Assembly: GCA_005406025.1 (NCBI GenBank)
Contig: BGZK01000291.1
Coordinates: 450,655 to 514,654, forward strand
Direction: 5' to 3'
Source: Eumeta japonica
Taxonomy: Eukaryota; Arthropoda; Insecta; Lepidoptera; Psychidae
DNA: 64,000 nt
The position numbers were made by a program, and so were the translations under genes. Of the stretch, positions 49,601-61,600 are shown one piece after another. The notes beneath the pieces are model-generated. The model saw nothing but the letters and a program-made list of their open reading frames with translations. It was not told where the DNA came from and made no database searches. The first letter of the stretch is position 1. Every line of letters begins with the position of its first letter.

Positions 49601-52600
49601 AGATGAATATCTATATATTTTATCCAGAAATATTTCAGAAATAGCTTTTTATTTTAGAATATCTATATAATTAATTACTTTATTTTTTTTATATAAAGTC
49701 ATGGTTTTGTTCGTAATATGTGAAATGTGTAATTGCGAAGGTGTCTCGCTTGGTACTCAACTATGTTTTGCGCTTTGAACCCAACACAACATTATTAACC
49801 CATTGTTATATATATGGTTTAAATAAAGTCATTGCTACATGAAAAATTACTAAATAAGTATTCAATTTATATATATGGATTCTGTTGTAGGTAGCAAAAA
49901 AAAAACTCCTACATTGTATTTCTAAACTGGCTTTGTGTTATCCAAAGTATGGTACTTTTTCGATATTAGGTATATTACATACTTTTTCATTATGAAACTT
50001 AATAGTTAGATCATAATTCCTTCAATATTTTGTTTTCAATCGAATTGACCATTCGCATGAATCAGCTCATATTATAATTATTCAGTTTCAAAGTGTATTT
50101 TTTATTTTATATTTTAAGTTGTATCTCTTCTTTTGTCTACAGCGCAAGGAGCGTGACACGTTTGGCGAGTTGGACGTACCCGATGATAGGTATTATGGCG
50201 CCCAGACCGTACGATCCGTCATGAACTTCCCGATTGGCGGGATAGAAGAACGCATGCCGGTGAGTTCTGTTTGGTGATTGAACTTTTAATTTTTGAAGTT
50301 CTCAAAAATCACATAAGTGTTTTGTATGAAATATGAAAAATTATACTGTACATATGACAATTTATATAGCATTTAATGACACTTCGTTTGAATGATTATT
50401 CTTAAAGAAATGTAGGGCGATATTTTATTATATATATCATAATTTAACTAGTCCATAACTTTGCTTCAAATGTTACCTGTTAACCATATGAAATATAATT
50501 GATTTGAATTTAAAAACTGCAAAAAGTTATTTAATTCTAGAACACCGTTTACTGATGTAAAAGTACCAGATAAAATATGACAAACATGTATCTAAATATT
50601 CTTAATTTTTTTTTGGAAATTGCAATAAAAACGAGTTTATATTTCTATATTGGCCTGGCTATCTATCATCAAAAGTCCTCACTATGGATAGTAGATTATA
50701 TCTAAATACAACAGTTTTACCATTTGTTGTTAATCTTGTAATCAATATATTCATCTGCCACGATAACATTAATATGTAACTGGGCTCTGGACAAGTTTAT
50801 GGAGTAATTCAGTAGAAATATGAATTGTTTTACTATTAACCATGTATTAGTTCCATTGTCTAATTTTAGTATCAGAAATCTAATTATTGCTATAAATAAA
50901 ATAAGTATTGAAGAGAAGACTTAAGTGAGGAATTCTAATGCAACTTGTAGTTTTATCATTAGCAAAACATTAATATTAATATACTATTAAAGAAAAATCT
51001 TAAAATTGATTTAAACAAATTCACAATCGAAAATGGTAGGGCATATGAAATCCAGTATAAAATTTGAAAAAGAGCACTTTTGCAATCAACAAACTAATAA
51101 TTTTTTTTTAGTTATTTTCCATGACTAATGCTAAGTACCGGGGCAAATGAGCTTTTTCAGTGTCTTTCTAGTTGACTGTGAGAATATACTTAACTTCACT
51201 CTAGACAAGTTGCATATGTTCATTTCCAACAATATTTAATTGCCAAATTTATCTTTGTATTTTATGTACATGGTACCATCTGTAGTTTATATTGTGTGAA
51301 ACAATTTACTGTGGAAAACCAAACATGTAGGAAACAATTAAATTACCTCAAAATCGTATGACATTTTGCTATAAAGCAACTTTTAGAAAAATATTTCTTT
51401 TTCGTGTAAAACTACTTTTTTTTCCAGGAAAGATAATAGAGAAACTAAAAAACAAACTTTTTTGAAAAGAAATATTCTTATCACAATCATTAGGTCCATT
51501 TGTAAGATCATTGTGGCGTAAAGTTTACACAGAAGTTGGGTATTAGGATATAATATGTAAAAGAATTACTTGTTTAATAGTATAGCATATAATTAATAGC
51601 TTCAGTAAAATTAATTTGAACATTTTGAATTTTGATATGAAATTTGTGTACTATGCTTTATTGTTTCTTATTGTAATTAAATTTTCGCAATGAATAAAAT
51701 ATCAATAAACTCCACAAGTCACCATTACTGATTTAATTGCATGTGAAACAGCATCAATATTCAATGTCAAACTAAATATCTATTGTTTGGAAAGCAAAGG
51801 TTATAACACACTAGAAGCTATTTATGTCAATGTAAAAGTAACAGCCTTTGTAACAACTTGAAGGTTAATTGAATTTTCTTTGTAGTGTATTTTATGCTGT
51901 GTATTTAGCTTACTTTATTTAATTTTGTCATATTCTCTTACAGTACCCAGTAATAGTTGCTTTTGGTATATTGAAAAAAGCTGCCGCCAAAGTGAACATT
52001 CAGTATGGTTTGGATAAGAAAATAGGTAATTTTTATAATTTTTTTTTTCCATTTTTTTAACTTTGGTTTATTTCTAATCGTGTTTCAATGTGTCTTTAAT
52101 TAAAAAAACAACAAAAATAATTTACAGCGGAAGCAATAATGCAAGCCAGTGATGATGTAATATCGGGAAAACTGTACAAAGAAGGTCATTTTCCACTAGT
52201 TATTTGGCAGACAGGTTCAGGGACTCAATCCAATATGAACACCAACGAAGTAATATCCAACAGGGCCATTCAGATTCTAGGTGGAAAGATGGGCAGTAAG
52301 GATCCAGTACATCCAAATGATCATGTTAATAAGTCTCAAAGCTCAAATGACACATATCCAACTGCAATGCACATAGCTGTTGCTATGGAACTACGCGATA
52401 GACTGATGCCTGGTCTATGTGCTTTAAGAGATACACTTGAGAATAAATCCAAAGAATTTAAAGACATTATCAAAATTGGAAGGTCAGTTAAAATTTATGC
52501 AAATTTTTTCAATAACTTCATATCTATTCCAACATATAAATAGGATAATAATAGATACAATAGAAATAAAACAAATGAAAGTTGTTGTATAGAGCAGAGT

Positions 52601-55600
52601 ATACTGGTGCATTGCTTCGTAAAATTGTTCTTAATTTTTTTTATTGTATTAGGCATCCTATAACATGACATCTATATCCATTTCACATTGTTGTTTAAAA
52701 TAATTAAGAGAAATAGAGCTGTAAAATATTTTTTTACATATGGAGATGTAATTACATTTTGGAATATTCTTCCAATTGGTTTTATATCTCAAATTGGACG
52801 TTGAATGAAAATTTGGCTTCAGCTTAAATGAGAAGAGGGTTTTTACAGTGACGTTGAGATTGTAATTATTCATAAAGGTCATAAGGTTAAGATTCTGTTA
52901 TTATGTCATCATTCTGTCTGTTAACTGTTTATACCTATAGATGAATGTTTGGATCTCAACAAACAGGTAAACCGTGCAAATGTTTGCGATGATGTAATTC
53001 TTACAACTCCTTTGAACTTGTTGACATCTTAAATTGAAATTTTTCATCATACCTATAAAGATTTAAATTGAAAATAACTTGTATACATATATCTATTCAC
53101 ATATAGTAATTTTTAAAAAACCTAGCATATTTAAAACTAAGTATTTAATTGGAATTAATAAATTGGCTAATAATTGTAGACTAGAAATTAATAGCATCAA
53201 CCTTAATTAACACTAATGGATTTGGGATAACCCAACTTTAGAATTTAAACATAAGGGCTAATGATTGTTAAGTAGTAAAATTAATCATTCACTTTGCATG
53301 AATTTGATATTAATTAATTAATCAATAATATGTATTAAAAAAGATTTTTTTTAGATGTTTTATTTTTATTAATCTGATCATAAACAATTTTCATTTTATG
53401 AGATGTTGAGATATATCATCAATAGATAATTAATTTGTGTATTTCTGATTATAATAAAAATAATAATGTTAGTATCAATTAATCATAATTGAACTGGTTA
53501 TGACAACCATAGAATTGGAAATTCATTACAATACCTGAATGTTTTGACAGCAAATAATAAAAAAAAAAGTAACAATGAAGACCAGCACCTTAGCAAATCA
53601 GTCTGAATAGCCGCTGTTACTGTTTCGAAATATCAATTGTTTGTGAAACACTTAACACAATGGCGTGTTGTTTTGTTTCTTCATAGGGTACTTGTTATGC
53701 AAAATTTGAACTGTAGTATAATTTTCTAATGAGCTGCCCACATGTTATGTACCAAAAGGTGGTTTTTGACCATTTATCATGAATAAATATTAATGTTACT
53801 ATTAATAATATGAAATTAAACTAAAAGGAAATTATGTAGTAGTAATAGCTGCCGACCACCATATGAGCATGCAAATTGCACTCTCATATGGTGGTAGGAG
53901 GTGTATTGGTCTATTTCATTACTCCTGGCACTCTGATAAATGTATTTGTCTGATTAATTCTTGATTATATTCTAAATTTACACAAAACTTATGTGATTAT
54001 TCTATACTAAATGTATTTTATTTAGTTATATATGTAACTAAATAAAAAAATTAAGACTTGCTTAGGTGTTTGATATCTGTCAATCCTCTTGAATCCTTCA
54101 TTTTGTTAAATGAGTATTCAAAGTGGAAGACCGGGTTTAAGTCAGCGGTGGGTCACTTGCTGCATGTTACTACACGATGTAGGTTTTTGTTACTATTCAT
54201 TTTGTTGTATTTCATTTCTTGACCAATAAACACTAATTTAATGTACAAACTCGTCGTCTTAGTATGAGTGGGTTTGATAACTGTATTAAAAAGAAAATTT
54301 ACATGACTGTGGCAGTATTAATAGGAGGATTGTGATTTAACAACTGTATCTGTAGGTATATTAAATAATAAGTATATTAATATAGTATGAAAAGTTTTCA
54401 TCACTTAGGTCACATAAAATTAATTATATAAGAAATTCATTTAAAGTCAGTAGCAAATTACTAAATAATTTATTTTTTATTCCAAAATCTGGTTGAAGTG
54501 ATTGTCAGTTTTATATTGTGTAATTAACATCAAGCAAACAAATTATAGTAAATGCTACAAAATAAAACTGAAAACTAAAACTTTCCTAGTAAAAACTAAG
54601 AAGTACGAAAAAGTGCTTTTCATTGAAAAAAGGTATTTATATCAAATTATGAAGTGACAGGTATTTTCTGTTTTGATTTCTCAAAACTGTTTCTAGGTTA
54701 AAGTATTTAATATTTTGATATTTACTAGTTCACATTGAAAAAATAAGTTTTATTTTTTACTTCTTCATTTTCATTGATCTTTTGTTATTTGCCTGTTTCT
54801 AACTAAAATGATAAGTAACAATAAAAATGAAATGCCTAGTGCGCACGGGTTATGAATATGGATAGATTCTGCAGCCTATACAAATTAATACATAAACTAC
54901 TTCCTCGCAGTATTAATATTATATTTATTTATTTTGTTTTCAGAACTCACTTGATGGATGCAGTGCCATTGACCCTCGGCCAGGAATTTAGTGCATATGC
55001 CACTCAGCTGTCGTTCGGCATCGACCGCATCTGCACCACCATGCCCCGTCTCCATTACCTGGCATTAGGAGGCACCGCTGTCGGAACTGGTTTAAACACG
55101 AGAATTGGTTTTGCTGAAAAATGTGCCGCTGAAATCGCTTCTCTTACAGGTACAGGCCATAAAGTCTCAGTAATAAAAGTATATTGTTGTGGATCCTCGT
55201 TCAGCTGGATGTGTGTCTGCTTAGTTGTAGACCCTTGGGAGAACCTCGTTCGGCTCCTTGTATGTCCACGCAATTATGGATAATTATGGACGCCTCGTTC
55301 GATAGGGCGTGAGTGGACGAGAATCTGCCTTCGCAATTTTAGGTCTTTGTGAATACCTTGTTCCGCTTGTTATGTCTGCGCAGTTATAGGTTCTTGTGGG
55401 TATCTAGTTCGACTGATCATGGATCTGTCTACCCCATTTTTGTGGTTTTTGTTAAGATCTTATTCGACTGGTTGTGTCCGCACAGTTATAGGTACTTGTG
55501 GATGTCGTGTTTATTTAGACATACGACTGCCTGTGCCATTTTACTCATCTCTATGCAGTTATAGATTCTTGTGGGTTACTTGTTCGGCCGGTCATGAATC

Positions 55601-58600
55601 TGCCCGCGTCTATTTGGGTCTTTGTGAGAGCCTCATTCGGCTGGTTGTGTCTGCGCAGTAATAGGTTTTTGTGGGTATCTTGTTCGGGTGGACATGTGTC
55701 TGCTCGTGACATTTTAGATATTTGTGAGGACCTCGTTCAACTAGTTGTGTCCGCGCGGACATTTTAAACCTCTTATGGGTGTCTTGTTCAAGTGGACATG
55801 TATCTGCCTGAGTCATTTTAGATCTTTGTAAAGACCTTGTCCGATTGCTTGTGTCCGCGTAGTTATAGCTTTTCGTTTGTGCATCTTTCGACTGAACAAG
55901 AGCTTGTCCACACAGTTGTAGGTGTACATTTAATTTTACACTGGCAAAGTTGTTTAGCTGTTATTGTAGATATACATACTAATAGTACAAGATTCAGCTG
56001 AAAGACTATTATGTTCATTTAATTTATAATCAAAATCTAACTTTTCCATATATTTATGAATGAGGGAATATATTTTTGCTAAGTTGCCTATCAAAATGTG
56101 GCTGACAGTATTTTCTTTTCATTATAGATAACCAACATTTTATTTTTCATAAATACTCATTTTATGTTGTAAATTTATAAAGAAAAGACAACTCCATTTT
56201 TTATTTCAGAATAAATGTTTTGTTATGTTTTATAATTGTTAATATGACTAAACCAAAAATTTATTAATTACATACATATTTTTTTAATACTATACAGTCG
56301 TTCCTGCTATTGTTTGCGTCGTTGGTTAAGAACACTAACTTTCGACGCATGCGCAATGGCTATAAAAACTCGTACAGCTGACAATCGTCATCGTCGAGTG
56401 ATTAGCGATGTTTCCCGCAAGTTTTCTTTCACTCTAATCTATCTTTAACAGCAATTCCCATTTGCAGCCACTTTTACGTAGGCAGAGGTATCCCATCATA
56501 CACAAAAAAAAATTGATATCTAAACTACCGGACCGCCCCTGGGTCCGCCCCCGATGTTTGTTTTTCATAAAACCTTGATAAATAATATATCTAAATCATG
56601 AATCACTCTATCTATTGGTGAAAACCGTATAAAAATCCGTTCAGAAGTTCTTGAGTTTATCGTGGACAGACGCGGCGGAGGACTTTGTTTTATAATATGT
56701 AGTGATAATGAATATAAATCCTGAATTTATAAATCTAATTAAATAATACCTGTTTAAACTTGGCTGTGAAGAAGTTATGGCCAAGTGCACAATAGAAAAC
56801 ATAATTTTTCGAATTCTTTATGTATATTGTACTGAAGTGGATTATATTTCATTTAAAAAACCAGACAAATTATTTTTTTAAATTAATTAATATTATTTTA
56901 ATTAAAAATACTAGTGTCCACATTACAGGAAACTTAGCAAAAATATGTTCCTTCATTTATAATATATGTAAAAATTAAATTTTGATTAAAAATTACACAA
57001 ATGTAGTAATCTCACTGCGTAAGATTTTATCTATTTTGCGCAACATATGTGTACTTTACGCATATATTGTGTAAAATAGATAAATTCGTATTTGTTTTAA
57101 TTGTCAATTTAAAAGATTCTACAATTGTTTGCATTATGAAAAAATTGTATCATGCTAATTCAAAATTTATTTCTTAAATAAGGTATTGCATTGTTACCGT
57201 CAATTAAAATTTATTATATACACATAATAAAATTTGTTATTCTAGAAAAATAATTTATATAATCTATTCATTGTTTTTTTTTCAGGCATCCCATTCGAGA
57301 CGGCGCCGAACAAATTTGAAGCTTTAGCTACCCACGATGCTATGGTCGAGGTGTCTGGTGCTTTGAACACGATCGCTGTATCGCTCATGAAGATCGCCAA
57401 CGACATTAGATTGTTGGCTTCAGGGCCGAGATGTGGATTAGGAGAGCTGATGCTACCCGAGAACGAGCCTGGCTCTTCTATAATGCCTGGTAAATATGCA
57501 TTCTGATGAGAGAAATATAAAAATTCTCATAAGCACTGATATTTTAGTAGCTTGTGATGCTAGACTGTTTTAAGAATTTGTTATGCTGTTTGATGCTAGC
57601 ATTACTTATTTCATATGATAGTATTTTTTATTCCCTATAAACTTTTTCTTACAGTAATTTTTATTCAATACAATGCCATTTTTCATGTTTATTATAATCA
57701 TAGACATGGCTAATAATAGGGTAATTCAGGGTAATTGGCCAGCCGAAAAAAATCCATATCTTACTAATAGATGGCGCTATGTATCGACAATACGCTGTTG
57801 ACGATCGTGAGTAATCGCACACAGTGCAGTTTGTTGTGTCGAAAAAAATTATAAAGGCAAGTAATTTATTGGTTTCATGTTATAACTACTTCAAAAATGT
57901 TACTGCATGTTATTTCCTACATTGTGAATGTGATTTTATAATTGATTTTATGTTAATTTTACTTTTACCTTCTAGTTTGTTGTTTGTTGTAGTTTTGTTG
58001 TTATTATAACTTCAAAATAATCAAAATTATTTTTCTGTGTCAGTGTTTTTGATTATATGGCCATCTTATCCTTAAGGTCTGGTTTATATGGCCATGTTTT
58101 TTTAGGTTTATATGGCCATACTATTTTTATTTGTTAACTAATTAATTTTTTTGTTTTCAGATGCCAAAATACGTGCGAATATCGAACCGTAGTAACTGGA
58201 TACAAGTACAGTTATCATATGCATTAAACGCTATAAAAAAAGAGAATATGTCAGTTTATAGGGATGCAATAAATTTTAACATTCCAAGAGATACTTTGGA
58301 GCGGCGTTTGAAGAAAAACAATAATAGAAAGGGATATTGGGGCACAGGTACTACATTCAGCTTTGAAAAAGAAAGAAGACTATCGTCGTATACAGAAAAT
58401 GCAGTCTATGGGATTTCCCTTAACCAGTAAAGATCTGCGGGCTATCGTATTTAAATTTACAAAACAGTTAAATTTACAACATAAATTCAATATAGAAAAG
58501 TAGATAACTGCATATGATTTTATGACTGGATTTTTAGAAAGAAATCAAGACATTAAAATTCATAAATTAGAGGGAGTATACATTTCTAACTTAAAAGGTA

Positions 58601-61600
58601 TAAATTGTAATGATGTAGAATCATATTTTAACCTTTTGGAGACCGTTTTAAAAGATAATGAATTGTTTACTAAGCCTTCCAACATCTTTAATATGTATAA
58701 AACTGGTCTCCAGCTGAATAACCGTCCTGGGGCTTGTTCTAGCTAAGAAAGGAAGTAAAGCCATAGCTACAATAACGTCGACTGAAAAGGGAGAAACTGT
58801 GGCCGTGATAGCCTGCTGCAGTGCCGAAGGAGTATTTTTGCTTCCCGCTTGCATCATGAAGGGCAAAAATAAAAAAGCAGAGTATGAGGACAGCTTATCT
58901 CCAAATTCCGTTCTTCACATGTCACAAAAATATGCTTACATAACTGCGGATATCTTTACAGCTTGGCTTAAAGATAATTTTTTTTTAAAATCAACTGGTA
59001 AAGTCCTACTGGTTGTTGATGGACATGCATTGCAAGTCCTTAAAATCTCATTTTTATGAACAATATTGAAATTGGCTTAATAATCATCTAGGTCGAAGAA
59101 TTACCTGATCAAAATTTGGCACCTTTTTGTCATAATCTTGGGGAAAATCTATGACTCAAAGGAATACTTCTGGTTTCAGCTCTTCTAGAATATATCCATT
59201 TAGCCTGTCCATTATTCCTGATTATGCTTTCATATCAGGCTTCTATCAAGAGCAAAATAAAGCACCAATAGAACCCAGTTTCCAATGGAATTTAAATCCC
59301 AGAACCGCCTGAGTCGAAGTCGCCCAAATCAGGAATGTCAAAATCTATTACAGACACTATCAAAACTCCTTCTAAATTTCTTTGTGAATTAAATCTAGTC
59401 CCAGAAATTGATAATTATGCAAGAAAATGTGCAAAACAAGTAGCAGCAGTACTATTAAAGCAAGGAAATAAAAAAATAGAGAAGAAACAAAAAATTAAAA
59501 ATCTAAAGCACTATTTGTTTAAAAATAAATCAGAATCAACTTCTGCAGAAGAATGTGAAATACATTTGGATAGTGAAGATTCAGCTGGAGAAGACTACGA
59601 ATATGATTGTGTAAAATATGGTGAAAACTACTTGAAAACCAAAAAAATCTAAGATTAGATTCAATGCATTTTCTGTGTTAAATGGATACATGAAAATTGT
59701 ACTCCCTTTGAAAATACTTGTGATACATGTGGAAAAAAGGCAAAGGGAGAGATTGAAGACAAGGAAAATGAAGGCAAAGGGAAAAGGAGGAAGAAATAAT
59801 ATGGCCATCTAACACGGATGGGTCGGATAGGATAGCCACTTACTTATTTTTTTATACATCTAATTATTAAAATTCTATTTGAACACATGTAACCAAAGCT
59901 TGTATAACTAAAGTTGATTAATAAAAGATTAATAAAAAATACAGATTTCTATTTATTTTTGTAATAGTTGTATAAAATTCTATCTTCAAAAAATATGGCC
60001 ATTTCACCCTAAATTATCCTAATTTATTGATTAATAATTAATAATGACATTGATTGTTAAATTTCAATAACTACCATCAAAACAATATTGAAATATAGTT
60101 ATCACTTCTAATGTTATTTTGATGGTGTAGTAATGAAATGGAGAAACAACAAATTTTTGTTGTTTCAGTATCTTTCTTAGAATTTCTTTCTCTATTTTTA
60201 TGATACAAATATATTTTCAATTAACTCTGACCTTTATTGTATGTAAACATTCCTATTTTGTCACAGATTGAAGTCCCATGAAAATCCCTTCTCTTTTCTT
60301 GGATTCTTGAAAAACCTAGGTTTTCAGTGTTTGAATCGTCTTTTAATTCTTCATACATTTTTTAACTTCATGTGCTTGTAAGGTAATTTACTTGTCGCAT
60401 TTGTGTTATTTATATAACATTGAACTTTTTTAGGTAAGGTGAATCCAACCCAGTGCGAAGCTCTTACCATGGTCGCAGCGCAAGTTATGGGTAACCATGT
60501 GGCATGCACAATTGGTGGCTCCAATGGGCATTTTGAGTTGAATGTCTTTAAACCGATGATGGTCTCCAATGTGTTGAGATCTATCAAATTAATTGGTAAG
60601 TTAGTATAATGTTGGATGAGTTTCATTATAGTAACTGGACCCAAAAGTTATCCTCAAATATTAATATCAATGTCAAACATGTCAAATAGATGTCTAATTT
60701 CATTTACCTTGTTTACCTATTTTATAGGCAACTCTTGAATCCAACTTTTTGAATCCAGTTTTTAAAATCTGCCGAAAGTCTTTGAATAACGTAATATAAT
60801 CATTATCAAATTGTTACTAAGATAAATATTTTAATAAAAACGTGTAGCAGCAGATTTTACAAATAAACTTAGTTTTTACTTTACAATCCTATAATTGTAG
60901 TACAGTGACTGAAATTCAATAAATAAACCTATTTGATAGCTAAATTTAATTATGAGATTGAAAAAACGGTATTAATGGACATTCAATATTTGCAATATAT
61001 TTAAATGCTATTTTCGCTCTATATAGGCTTTGGACTAATTCATAGTATTTTTTCTATATAATTTTGGGATATATGTAGGTATATTTTTTCATCTCTTATT
61101 TATGTATCTTTATGTTATTTTGAATCATGTTATATATGTAATTTTTTTGAAATGTCATAAAAATTACATGTAAATTTTTGACAGATTCTTTACCACACTT
61201 TTATAGCTTCAAAATTTAGGATAAAGTGGAAAAGTATAACACAGAAAACTATCAGTAAGATACTAGATTGAGAACAGCTTTTAAACCTTTAGTGGAGACT
61301 TTCTTACCTGTTTTTGAATAAATGGAGCTTACATTTACTGGTTTGTCATGGTATCTTGAAATGTACGTTTAGCTTCTTATGGTCAATAAAGCTATCTATA
61401 GATCTACCTATAATATGAAATTATACTCATTGATATCGTAAAATAGTAATTATTGTATTTTATTAATGATTTCCTTTAGATTGCCTCATTATTATAAGAA
61501 CTAGTTTGATATCATCTAAAATTGCTCCATTTTATTAGCTAAGTTTAGTAAGGTCTCCATGAGCAAGATTTGCATCCATGTATTATATCTGAAACCTTTA

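Noticed and set aside
55349..55816. Several overlapping long open frames on both strands
   Set aside because: They arise from the minisatellite and are open in many frames; no protein family is recognised.
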